The position numbers were made by a program, and so were the translations under genes. A stretch of DNA of 64,000 bases from Deltaproteobacteria bacterium (GTDB taxonomy: Bacteria; JADJOY01), in contig JADJOY010000003.1 in assembly GCA_016713535.1 (NCBI GenBank), positions 186,001-250,000 of the forward strand, given 5' to 3'. How positions within the stretch are numbered: the stretch's first letter is position 1; the number at the start of each line of letters is the position of its first letter. Under the pieces are notes generated by a model. The model saw only the letters and a list, made by a program, of their open reading frames with translations. It was not told where the DNA came from and searched no databases. Positions 31,484-39,525 of the stretch are shown in pieces.

Positions 31484-32152
31484 TCAGGCTCCCTCTCGAG
31501 TAGTCGTGCGTGCGGAAGGTTCACCGGTGCGCGCGCGTTTGGTGCTCTGCCTCGTCGCTGCGAGTTCGTCCAGGAACCGGCTGGCCACGATCCGCCTGGC
31601 CCCGAGCTCGACGGCATGGATCGACCCCTCGACCATGGGCAGCAGCGTCTCGCGGGAGCCGTCTCGCACGACCAGAATGTCGTGTTGCGGTAGATCGAGA
31701 AACGCGTGGACGATCCCGAGCGGCTCACCAGACTCGGTCACGACGGCCAATCCCAAGAGGTCGGTTCGGTAGAACTCGTCCGGCTCGAGGGTGGCCAAGC
31801 GGGAGCGGGGAACGCAGATTTCGGCGCCACAGAGCGCCTTCGCTTCCTCGCGGGAGCGGATCTCTCCGAACTCGACGAGGTGACCGCCGCCGTGCGTTGG
31901 GCGAATCCGTCGGATCGTGAGCCGTCGCGGAGGGCAGGAGGGACGCCGGAAGCGCGCGATGATTCCCTCACCTTCGCGCACCGATGCCAAGGTCTCGCCA
32001 AGGGCTTGAACCAACATCTCGCCCGCGACCCCGTGGGCTCGACGCGCCACCCCGATGGGAACTGGATCAGCGACGCGGGCCGCCAGCGCTTCGTCGGAGG
32101 AGAGATCGGCACGAGCACGGCGCGGTTTCACTGGCCTGGTCATGGCGATCAT
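31484..32152 (-). CDS. rimM: Ribosome maturation factor RimM
   Basis: Binds S19 and assists 30S maturation, 222 aa. The N-terminal RimM barrel starts at PVPIGVARRAHGVAGEMLVQ. The PRC-barrel follows with YRTDLLGLAVVTESGEPLG, HDILVVRDGSRETLLPMVEG and a modified VELGARRIVA. Both ends carry non-conserved extensions, a basic N-terminus and a Ser/Thr/Arg-rich C-terminus. A second in-frame ATG three codons later could also serve. Confidence 0.94.
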   Translation of the reverse strand: MIAMTRPVKPRRARADLSSDEALAARVADPVPIGVARRAHGVAGEMLVQALGETLASVREGEGIIARFRRPSCPPRRLTIRRIRPTHGGGHLVEFGEIRSREEAKALCGAEICVPRSRLATLEPDEFYRTDLLGLAVVTESGEPLGIVHAFLDLPQHDILVVRDGSRETLLPMVEGSIHAVELGARRIVASRFLDELAATRQSTKRARTGEPSARTTTREGA

Positions 32153-32200
32153 TCACGTACGGGCTCGCTGCAACGGACTTCCGTGATCCGACCGCGGCGC

Positions 32201-32431
32201 TCACTCGAGGATTTCGAGCACCACGCGCTGCGAAGCTTTGAGGGCCGCAGCGCTCAGGATGGTTCGGATGGCTCTCGCGGTTCTTCCCTGCTTGCCGATC
32301 ACCTTGCCCAGGTCGTCCGGGGCGACGGAAAGCTCGAGCGTCGCTCCACGGTCGCCGACGAGCTCCTCGACCACGACTTGGTTCGGATGATCCACGAGCG
32401 ACCGAGCGATGAACTCGACCAATTCCTTCAT
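32201..32431 (-). CDS. khpA: KH-domain RNA-binding protein KhpA
   Basis: Single type-II KH domain, 76 aa, starting [20 protein letters not shown]. The RNA-binding GxxG loop is GKQG in [20 protein letters not shown]. KhpA partners KhpB in RNA binding in several bacteria. Its place between rpsP and rimM is the conserved one. The ATG at 32431 was chosen by homology; a start six codons upstream is possible. No clear ribosome binding site is visible at either. Confidence 0.94.
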   Translation of the reverse strand: MKELVEFIARSLVDHPNQVVVEELVGDRGATLELSVAPDDLGKVIGKQGRTARAIRTILSAAALKASQRVVLEILE

Positions 32432-32507
32432 GGACGGCGTGAAGCCCATCGACCGGGAGCCGAGCCCATTCTACCCAGGCGCGTGAGGCGAGCCGGGGAG
32501 AGCACGC

Positions 32508-32765
32508 TCAGGCAGTCGTTCCGGTACCCAGCGTCGCTGGCGTCAGGAATCGCTTGATGGTGTCGGTCGGGAGAGCTCCCTTGCCGATCCAGTGCTTGAT
32601 CCGGTCGACCTTGAGCTTCACTTCGGGTGGGCTCTTGCGAGGATCGTAGGTGCCAAGAAGCTCGAGGTACCTCCCGTCACGTGGCGACTGCGAGTCCGAC
32701 GCCACGACGCGGTAGAACGGCTTCCCCTTGGCGCCGGCACGGGCTAGACGAATGCGAACGGCCAT
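32508..32765 (-). CDS. rpsP: 30S ribosomal protein S16
   Basis: Assembly protein of the small subunit, 85 aa, with MAVRIRLARAGAKGKPFYRV, VVASDSQSPRDGRYLELLGTYDP and RIKHWIGKGALPTDTI. The ATG at 32765 is preceded by AGGAG about nine bases away, which rules out the longer open frame. It sits between ffh and khpA. Confidence 0.96.
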   Translation of the reverse strand: MAVRIRLARAGAKGKPFYRVVASDSQSPRDGRYLELLGTYDPRKSPPEVKLKVDRIKHWIGKGALPTDTIKRFLTPATLGTGTTA

Positions 32766-32845
32766 GGACGACTTCTCCTGTGGCGGGTTGTTGCCTCGGG
32801 TCGGGAGCATCCCGACTCGCTCGGTCCGCCACGATGCTTACGGGT

Positions 32846-34186
32846 TCAGTGCGAGCGTGCCCCTAGGCGCATGCCCTGGAAGATCCGCCCTCCCGGCGAG
32901 GCCATGCGCTTCATGAGCTTGGTCATCTGATCGTACTGCTTGAGGAACCGGTTGACATCCGCTACGCCGGTTCCGCTGCCGATCGCGATGCGGCGGCGTC
33001 GACTGGCGTTGAGCAGTCCTGGCCGGGACCGCTCTTGCCTGGTCATCGAGTTGATGATGGCCTCAATCTTGGAAAGTTCTTGGTTGGCGCCAGAGAGGTC
33101 CTTCCCGGCGGTCAGGCGGTTGAGACCCGGGATCATGCCTGCGAGCTGATCGATAGACCCCATCTGCTTGAGCGCAACGAGCTGATCTCGGAAGTCCTCG
33201 ATCGTGAACGTGTTCTTCTGAATCTTGCGCTCGAGCTCGACCGCGGTCTTCTCGTCGACGACCTTTTCGGCCTTCTCGATGAAGGAGAGGATGTCGCCCA
33301 TACCGAGGATGCGGCTCGCCATCCGGTCCGGATGGAACGGCTCGAGCGCCTCCATGTTCTCGCCCATGCCCACGAGCTTGATCGGTTTGCCCGTGACGGA
33401 CTTGATGCTGAGTGCCGCACCACCGCGGGCGTCGCCGTCGAGCTTGGTCAGGATCACGCCGTCGAGGTCGAGCCGGTCGTTGAAAGCGCGGGCGACCTGC
33501 ACCGCATCCTGACCCGTCATGGCATCCGCAACCAGCAGGATCTCCTGCGGGAGGATCGCGCCCTTCAGACGGTCGAGCTCGTGCATCAGCTCGTCGTCGA
33601 CATGCAGGCGGCCAGCCGTGTCGAGGATCAGCACGTCCTCGATGCCGATCTCCGCCTCCTTGAGCGCTGCGCGTGCGATCGCGACCGGGTCGGTGGGATC
33701 CTTTGGCTTGAAGACCTTGACGCCGATCCGCTCGCCGAGCAGCTCAAGCTGCAACATTGCGGCCGGGCGACGAACATCGGTCGACACCAGCATCGGCTCA
33801 CGTCCCTGCGACTTCAGGTATCGCGCAAGCTTGCCGGCGGTGGTCGTCTTCCCGGCGCCCTGGAGTCCGACCAACATCAGGGGGACAGGGGGGCGGGCGG
33901 CCAGATCCAGATCGCTGAACTCCCCGCCGAGGAGCGAGATCAGTTCGCGGTGAACCGTCTTGATGAACTGCTGCCCTGGCGTGAGGCTTCCCAGGACCTC
34001 GCCCCCCATCGCCTTGGCCTTGACGGCCTCGACGAAGTCCTTGACCACATCGAGGTTGACGTCTGCCTCGAGGAGCGCCGTGCGCACCTCGGCAAGGGCT
34101 TCCTGGATGTTCGATTCGCGGATCTTGCCCTGACCGCGAAGGCGGCGGAGGGTGGATTCGAGTCGCTGGCTGAGACCGTCGAACAT
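32846..34186 (-). CDS. ffh: Signal recognition particle GTPase Ffh
   Basis: SRP54 homologue that binds signal sequences with 4.5S RNA and docks to FtsY, 446 aa. N domain (MFDGLSQRLESTLRRLRG), G domain with G1 GLQGAGKTTTAGKLA, G2 DVRRPAAMLQL, G3 DTAGRLHVDD, G4 TKLDGDARGG and GMGE, then the M domain (DFRDQLVALKQMGSIDQLAGMIPG; SRRRRIAIGSGTGVADVNRFLKQY). The protein ends shortly after the M-domain helix (residue 446), within normal length. It opens the minus-strand translation operon. Confidence 0.97.
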   Translation of the reverse strand: MFDGLSQRLESTLRRLRGQGKIRESNIQEALAEVRTALLEADVNLDVVKDFVEAVKAKAMGGEVLGSLTPGQQFIKTVHRELISLLGGEFSDLDLAARPPVPLMLVGLQGAGKTTTAGKLARYLKSQGREPMLVSTDVRRPAAMLQLELLGERIGVKVFKPKDPTDPVAIARAALKEAEIGIEDVLILDTAGRLHVDDELMHELDRLKGAILPQEILLVADAMTGQDAVQVARAFNDRLDLDGVILTKLDGDARGGAALSIKSVTGKPIKLVGMGENMEALEPFHPDRMASRILGMGDILSFIEKAEKVVDEKTAVELERKIQKNTFTIEDFRDQLVALKQMGSIDQLAGMIPGLNRLTAGKDLSGANQELSKIEAIINSMTRQERSRPGLLNASRRRRIAIGSGTGVADVNRFLKQYDQMTKLMKRMASPGGRIFQGMRLGARSH

Positions 34187-34234
34187 GTCGTGGGATCAGT
34201 TGGCTGGCGAAGGCGAGAGTCGGAAAAACGCGTG

Positions 34235-34263
34235 ACTCTACCCGAGGATGTAGGTCGGGGCAA
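34235..34263 (-). promoter_or_regulatory. Candidate sigma-70 promoter for ffh-rpsP operon
   Basis: On the minus strand TTGCCC (34263-34258) and TAGAGT (34240-34235) are 17 bases apart, about 50 bases before the ffh ATG. It lies in the 136-base divergent gap between ffh and the DUF4124 protein gene. The -35 box matches only at TTG. Confidence 0.45.
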
Positions 34264-34322
34264 GCGTTCGACGCCGCCTCTGTGAGCGCGTTATCCTCGA
34301 CGACCCGGAGGCATTCGCCATC

Positions 34323-35309
34323 GTGAGAAGTTGGGTGGTCTGCTCGATTCTGCTCGCGTTCGCGACACCCGTCGTGGCGGACGTCTTCTCCTACCGCGAC
34401 AAGGACGGCAAGGTACACTTCGTCGACCAAGAGGCAGCAATCCCGCAGCAATACCGTACCTCGGAATCACCGGGCGGCGCGAGCAAGCGTTCGGTGGCGA
34501 CGCCCGACGGGTCCGGCGTGCTGAACACGATGCCACAGGGTGGTGGCGCCGATTCCGAGGCGGGGGCCGACGGAGGCGGAGCGAGCGCCGGGGAAGGGGA
34601 CGCCGAGTTCGGACTGGGCGGCGGGCAACAGGCCGAGAACGGCATGGTCTCCTGCACGTTGCGGTATCTCGAGAAGCCTTCGAAGGAGATCGACGTTCGG
34701 TACACGACGGTTACGTACAGAGGGGAGATCGAGAACACCGGAACGGGTATTGCGCGCACCGCTCGCGCGCACCTCAAGCTCTTCAGCGTGATCGATGGCT
34801 CGCAAGTCGACGAAGAATCGTCACTGTTGCGACCCGGTGATATCGCGCCGGGAGCCAGGGCCACCTTCGAGGTCAAGGGAAACTTCCGTAAGACAGGGCT
34901 TCGGAACTCGAGCCGGGACGAGTTGATGGTCGATTACGTTCGCTGTGACCAGAGCTCCGCGGACGTGGCGGCGTCGGCCCGCGGGAAGGGTTGCGAGCTG
35001 CAGATCGTCGGCGAACCCCTCAAGGAGATCGATCCAATCCGCAAGACCGTGACGTACAGCGGAACGGTGCAGAATCAGGGGCAGAAGGTTGCGAAGACCG
35101 TGCAGGTACAGTTGACGAGCTTCAACATGCGTGACGGTAAGCCGTTTCCGCCCGTTTCGGGGACCACCAACCCTGCCAGGGTAGGTCCGGGCCAGGGTGC
35201 CGAGTTCAAGCTCGTGGCACCGCTGGATTTCGGGTTCCGGGACCCCAAGAAGGACAAGTTCTCGGTGGGTGCGGCCCGCTGCGACGACGCGACCGAAGGT
35301 TCGGACTGA
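34323..35309 (+). CDS. Secreted DUF4124 protein with two FxLYD-like repeats
   Basis: A signal peptide (MRSWVVCSILLAFATPVVA) precedes a DUF4124 motif (VFSYRDKDGKVHFVDQEA) and a long Gly/Ala/Glu low-complexity linker. Two related beta domains of about 95 residues follow. Each has a cysteine start (SCTLRYLEKPSKEIDVR / GCELQIVGEPLKEIDPI), then TVTYRGEIENTGTGIARTA / TVTYSGTVQNQGQKVAKTV and a C-terminal VDYVRCD / VGAARCD. The paired cysteines could form a disulfide in each repeat. The layout resembles FxLYD/DUF3426-type envelope modules; function unknown. GTG start with GGAGG about 10 bases upstream. Confidence 0.75.
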   Translation: MRSWVVCSILLAFATPVVADVFSYRDKDGKVHFVDQEAAIPQQYRTSESPGGASKRSVATPDGSGVLNTMPQGGGADSEAGADGGGASAGEGDAEFGLGGGQQAENGMVSCTLRYLEKPSKEIDVRYTTVTYRGEIENTGTGIARTARAHLKLFSVIDGSQVDEESSLLRPGDIAPGARATFEVKGNFRKTGLRNSSRDELMVDYVRCDQSSADVAASARGKGCELQIVGEPLKEIDPIRKTVTYSGTVQNQGQKVAKTVQVQLTSFNMRDGKPFPPVSGTTNPARVGPGQGAEFKLVAPLDFGFRDPKKDKFSVGAARCDDATEGSD

Positions 35310-35390
35310 AGTAGTCCCGGGGCCACAGCGGCTCCCACCGGAGGGCGCGAGGCCCCACCGACGATCGCGGTGGACGAGCGCGGAGATTCC

Positions 35391-35870
35391 ATGAACGAGC
35401 CAACGAGTCGGGCGCAGCGAGTTCGTAACCTCATCGCGGGCTGCGTGATCGTGCTCTGCGTCGGATTCTACGCATTCTTCCGCGTACCAGCGATCTCGAC
35501 CGAATACGACGCGATGGAGCCCGCGTATCATGCGGGCCACCGGGTGGTGGTCAACATCCGGGCCCGCAATTTCAAGAAGGGCGACGACGTCTACTATCAG
35601 TACACCTTCCGTGGTGAGACCCAGCGTCAACTCGGGCGGATACGGGGTGCGCCCGGCGATCTCGTGATCCTCGACAAGAGCAACCAGAGCATCTGGGATC
35701 TCTTCGAAAAGACGGTCGATCCACAGGGGCGGACGGTGGGCAAGGTTCCGGCCGGGAAGTACTACATCCTGCGCGTCAACGAGGAAGCTGACTTCATCGA
35801 CTCCCGCAAGATCGGGCTCGTCGGGGGCGACGACGTCATCGGCCGAGCGGTCGCCGCGCTGCCATTCTGA
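35391..35870 (+). CDS. Signal-peptidase-I-like (S26) protein lacking catalytic residues
   Basis: About 159 aa: one N-terminal transmembrane helix (LIAGCVIVLCVGFYAFF) and an S26-like periplasmic domain. Family boxes can be aligned, but the catalytic serine of the usual SMxPT box is alanine (DAMEPAYHAGHRVVV). The catalytic lysine of the usual KR-V--PGD box is glycine (QLGRIRGAPGDLV). The later VPAGKYYILRVNEEADFIDSR and VIGRAVAALPF match the GDN--DSR and GRA boxes, with GDN changed to VNE. It is therefore predicted to be membrane-anchored and non-proteolytic. ATG 35391 follows a GGAG; a GTG at 35370 is less likely. It lies between the DUF4124 gene and etfBA. Confidence 0.78.
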   Translation: MNEPTSRAQRVRNLIAGCVIVLCVGFYAFFRVPAISTEYDAMEPAYHAGHRVVVNIRARNFKKGDDVYYQYTFRGETQRQLGRIRGAPGDLVILDKSNQSIWDLFEKTVDPQGRTVGKVPAGKYYILRVNEEADFIDSRKIGLVGGDDVIGRAVAALPF

Positions 35871-35929
35871 GCTGGCGCGGGAGCGCCTCTGCCGGCGCAA
35901 TCGGGCTTCGTTTCGACGCAGCGCGGCGC

Positions 35930-35959
35930 TTGACATGGTCGACGACGCTACGCTATTCC
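35930..35959 (+). promoter_or_regulatory. Candidate sigma-70 promoter for etfBA
   Basis: A perfect -35 TTGACA (35930-35935) and TATTCC (35954-35959) are 18 bases apart, in the 259-base gap between the S26-like gene and etfB. The start would lie near 35966, leaving a leader of about 165 bases. No riboswitch-like structure was recognised in the leader. Confidence 0.5.
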
Positions 35960-36129
35960 GTCGACGATTCCCCGTGGTTTCGAGCGTTTTTCCGGCCCTG
36001 CCGGGCTGGTCGTCGGCTGCGGCATCCACCCTACGACTCTGGTAACACTCGGGCCCGGCGCCATCGCCGGCACACCCTCGAACGGGCCGACCTGCGCGAT
36101 CCCGCGGCGGCCACGAAGGAGGTCTCGAC

Positions 36130-36921
36130 GTGAAGATCGCGGTCATCATCAAGCAGACTCCCGATACGGAAACCGTCGTCAAGATCAATGACGCCGGGAA
36201 CGACATCGTTGGGACGGGCGTCAAGTACGTCATGAGCCCATACTGCGAATTCGCAGTCGAGGAAGCGCTTCGCACGAAGGAGAAGCTCGGTGGCGAGGTG
36301 GTCGTCGTGAGCCTCGGCCCGGACCGAGTGCTGGAGACCATCCGCACAGCGCTGGCGATGGGCTGCGACCGCGCGATTCATCTGAAGGATCCCGCATACG
36401 AGGGGGGCGACGGTCAGGCCACCGCGAAGGCGCTGGCCGCCGCGCTCAAGACCGTGTCGCCGGATATCGTCTTCGCCGGCAAGCAGGCCATCGACGGAGA
36501 TCAGTCGCAGGTCGCGGTCCGGGTCGCGGAGCTCGCCGGCCTGGCGCAGGCCACGATCGTCACTGCCCTCGAGATCGCGGCGGACGGAAAGACCGCCAAG
36601 GCTACGCGCAGGAGCGAAGGCGGTGGCGAGGTAGTGGAGCTGAAGCTCCCCGCTCTCATCTCGTGCGAGAAGGGCCTCAACGAGCCCCGCTACGCGTCTT
36701 TGCCGGGCATCATGAAGGCCAAGAAGAAGGAAGTGAAGGAGCTCAAGCCTGCCGAACTCGGGCTCGAGGGACAGGTCGGCGCCGCCGGGGCGAAGGCGAA
36801 GCGCGTCAAGCTGCTGCCGCTTGCGGAGCGCAAGGCTGGCCGACGCATCGAGGCAGAGACGCCGGAGGCGGCTGCGGCCGAGCTGGTTCGACTGCTTCGT
36901 GAGGAGGCCAAGGTCCTCTGA
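36130..36921 (+). CDS. etfB: Electron transfer flavoprotein beta subunit
   Basis: Small subunit of ETF, which carries electrons from acyl-CoA and other dehydrogenases to ETF-quinone oxidoreductase. At 263 aa it has normal length. It starts MKIAVIIKQTPDTETVVKIN and has NxxxxFAVEEALR as SPYCEFAVEEALRTKE, the nucleotide region FAGKQAIDGDQSQVAVRVAE, and the recognition-loop-like RYASLPGIMKAKKKEVKEL. The GTG start follows a near-perfect AAGGAGGT. etfA follows after 57 bases. Confidence 0.96.
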   Translation: MKIAVIIKQTPDTETVVKINDAGNDIVGTGVKYVMSPYCEFAVEEALRTKEKLGGEVVVVSLGPDRVLETIRTALAMGCDRAIHLKDPAYEGGDGQATAKALAAALKTVSPDIVFAGKQAIDGDQSQVAVRVAELAGLAQATIVTALEIAADGKTAKATRRSEGGGEVVELKLPALISCEKGLNEPRYASLPGIMKAKKKEVKELKPAELGLEGQVGAAGAKAKRVKLLPLAERKAGRRIEAETPEAAAAELVRLLREEAKVL

Positions 36922-36978
36922 GACCTTCGGCTTCGAGTCGAACCGACACCTTCATTTTTCATCGATACGAGGAAAGCC

Positions 36979-37974
36979 ATGGCCAACGTTCTCACCATCG
37001 CCGAGCAGCGGGAAGGCTCTCTCAAGAAGGTTTCACTGGAAGCTCTCGCCGTTGCGCGCCAGCTCGCGGATGCGAGCGGTGGCTCCGTCACGACGGTTCT
37101 CGTGGGCGCGGGAGTCGCCGGCCTCGCCGCCACGCTGGGCTCATACGGCGCTGACAAGGTGCTCGTCGTGGAGGACGCTTCGCTGCAGCTCTACACCACC
37201 GACGGCTACGCCGCGGGGGTGAGTGCGGCCATCAGCGAGGTCAAGCCCGACATCGTGCTCGCGGGCCATACGTCGATGGGGCGTGACCTCGTGCCCCGCG
37301 TCGCAGCGCGGTTCGACGCGGGTCTCGCGACCGATTGCACCGACATCAGCCTGGGAGGTGATGGTCGGATGCTCGCAACGCGTCCGGTGTACTCGGGCAA
37401 AGCGTACGAGCAGGTGGCGATCTCGAGCGATCCCCAGTTCGCGACCATCCGCCCCAACAGCTACAAGGCTCGTGACGCAGACGCGAGCCGGTCGGCGGCG
37501 GTATCGGCGGTTTCGGTGGCTCTCGACGCCTCGAACTACGGTGCCAAGGTGGTCGAGGTCAAGCGCTCGGCCGGCGCCAAGGTGGACCTCACCGAGGCGA
37601 ACATCATCGTCTCCGGTGGGCGCGCCATGAAGGCAGCCGACAACTTCAAGATCCTCTGGGAGCTGTCCGACGCCATAGGCGAGGGCTGCACCGTTGGAGC
37701 GAGCCGCGCAGCGGTCGACTCCGGCTTCGCACCGCACAACATGCAGGTCGGCCAAACGGGCAAGGTCGTCAACCCGTCCCTGTACCTCGCGTTCGGTATC
37801 TCGGGGGCGATCCAGCATCTTGCCGGCATGCGCACGTCGAAGGCGATCGTCGCCGTCAACAAGGATCCCGACGCGCCGATGTTTCAGAAGGCTGACTACG
37901 GGATCGTCGGGGATCTGTTCCAGATCGTCCCGGCCGTCACCGAAGCGGTGAAGAAGATCAAAGCCGAGGGCTGA
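36979..37974 (+). CDS. etfA: Electron transfer flavoprotein alpha subunit
   Basis: FAD-binding partner of EtfB, 331 aa. An N-terminal alpha/beta domain shows LVGAGVAGLAATLGSYGADKV. The C-terminal FAD domain has IIVSGGRAMKAADNFKI, GASRAAVDSGFAPHNMQVGQTGKVVNP and LYLAFGISGAIQHLAGM, then VAVNKDPDAPMFQKADYGIVGDLF. All cofactor motifs are intact. GAGGAAAG precedes the ATG. The pair implies fatty-acid or amino-acid oxidation feeding the respiratory chain together with complex I. Confidence 0.96.
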   Translation: MANVLTIAEQREGSLKKVSLEALAVARQLADASGGSVTTVLVGAGVAGLAATLGSYGADKVLVVEDASLQLYTTDGYAAGVSAAISEVKPDIVLAGHTSMGRDLVPRVAARFDAGLATDCTDISLGGDGRMLATRPVYSGKAYEQVAISSDPQFATIRPNSYKARDADASRSAAVSAVSVALDASNYGAKVVEVKRSAGAKVDLTEANIIVSGGRAMKAADNFKILWELSDAIGEGCTVGASRAAVDSGFAPHNMQVGQTGKVVNPSLYLAFGISGAIQHLAGMRTSKAIVAVNKDPDAPMFQKADYGIVGDLFQIVPAVTEAVKKIKAEG

Positions 37975-38007
37975 AGCTCGCGCGGCCAAGCGCCGCAGCG
38001 CTACCAG

Positions 38008-38040
38008 ACGGGCACTCACCCTCCGGGGGGGTGCCCGTTC
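38008..38040. terminator. Probable terminator between convergent etfA and rng
   Basis: ACGGGCAC (38008-38015) pairs with GTGCCCGT (38031-38038), with further C/G pairing possible inside. It lies 33 bases after the etfA stop, and its 3' arm overlaps the last codons of the opposing rng gene. Only a short T stretch follows on either strand, so efficiency is uncertain. Confidence 0.5.
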
Positions 38041-39475
38041 CTCGTCGAACTCGACGGTGGCTCGATCACGAAGTCGCTGCCAATTCGCTCATCGGCGCGA
38101 ATTACGATCGACCGGCTGACTCGCCGCTCGAGGGCCTGAAGCGCGACGGCCGCCTCCCGCCGCAGCCAGTCGGCGACCACGGGAGCGGCACGCACCACGA
38201 GCGCCGTGCGGATCGGGTCGGCGGCTCGCGCCTCGAGCGCGCGGAGTGCGCGGGCGCCGATCGCGGATGCGGCCGGCAGGCGACCGCTGCCCTCGCAGCG
38301 GGGACAATCCGCCAGCAGCTGTTCGTCGAGCGACGGGCGGGTTCGCTTCCGAGTGAGCTGAACCAAGCCGAACGGTGTGAACGGCAGGATCTCTACCGGC
38401 GACGGATCGGAAGCGAACGCCATGCGAAGCTCGTTCAGGACGCGCTCACGGTTCGCCGCGACGGTCATGTCGATGAAGTCGATCACCACGATCCCCCCGA
38501 GGTTGCGCAGTCGAATCTGACGAGCGATCGTTCGCGCTGCCTCCAGATTGGTGGAAAGGATCGTCTGTTCGAGATTGCGCGAGCCCACGGAGCGGCCAGT
38601 ATCGACGTCGACGGCCGTGAGGGCTTCGGTCGGATCGATCGTGACGTGCCCGCCTGAGGGAAGGCGAACGACCCGTGACACGGCCTCGCGGAGGGCGCGG
38701 TCGGCTCCGCAGGAGGCGAAGGGGCCGTCGGGACCCTGGTCGACCACGAGTTCGACACCCGCACGCAACCCCGCGCTGGCCAACCACCGCTCGAGCTCGC
38801 CGCCGAGCACGAGATCGCCCACGACGATCCGGGTTCCGGGTCCATCCAGACGGTCCCGTAGCCAGCGGAACGGAAGATCGAGCTCGGCGAGAAGTCGCCG
38901 CGGTGGCACGACCTGCGAGCCGAGCGCCTCGACCTCGCGCCAGCGCTCGAGGAGTCCCCTTGCATCGCGCTCGAGCTCGGACTCGTCACGACCGGCCGCC
39001 GCGGTCCGCGCGATCCAGGCGCGATCGTCGCTGCCGAGACGGGCACCGATCGCCCGAAGTCGTTCGCGCTCGGATGCGTCCGAGATCCGACGCGAGATCG
39101 AGATCCCCGTCGAGCCCGTGGCGAGCACCCAGCATTGGCTGGAGAGGATCGGTCGCGAGGATAGGCGTGCCCCCTTACCGCCGAGCGGGGCCTTCACCAC
39201 CTGCACCACGAGCGTTCGGCCCTTGGGTAAGGCGCCGAGCCGGGTTCGTTCGGGAGCAGGTAGCGCCAGATACGCAGGGCGTTCGTCGCCGAGATCGACG
39301 AACGCGGCGTCGAGCCGGGCACGACCCGTCGCAGGCGCCCGGCATAGACGTCACCCGGGCGAAGGCCGGATTCCCGCCGCTCGAGCTCGATCTCGACGAC
39401 CGAATCGCCCTCGGCGAGCGCCACCCGATCCTCCCACGCGCTGCGTGCGATCGCGATCGTCCGGGTTGGTGACAT
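38016..39475 (-). CDS. rng: Ribonuclease G/E family (frameshifted)
   Basis: Endoribonuclease for rRNA processing and mRNA decay, about 486 aa, the RNase G size without the RNase E scaffold tail. An N-terminal S1-like domain begins at ATG 39475 (MSPTRTIAIARSAWEDRVAL; GDVYAGRLRRVVPG). The frame breaks near 39315, where one lost base is needed to continue into LDAAFVDLGDERPAYLALP. Later motifs are RLPSGGHVTIDPTEALTAVD and DVDTGRSVG, GGIVVIDFIDM (catalytic aspartates) and the zinc-link CPRCEGSGR. The alternative start at 39209 would delete S1 and is rejected. Divergent from the downstream glycosyltransferase genes. Confidence 0.92.
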
Positions 39476-39525
39476 GCGCTGTGGTATAACCGCGCCCCCG
39501 CGCCGGTGGCGGCCCTCGGACAGCG

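Noticed and set aside
33035-34285. Plus-strand open frame of about 416 codons over ffh
   Set aside because: Antisense shadow of ffh; composition is typical of a complementary-frame artefact.
39209-39475. RNase G starting at 39209 as a short form
   Set aside because: The S1-domain sequence continues upstream to 39475 after correcting one base, so the short form is an artefact of the frameshift.
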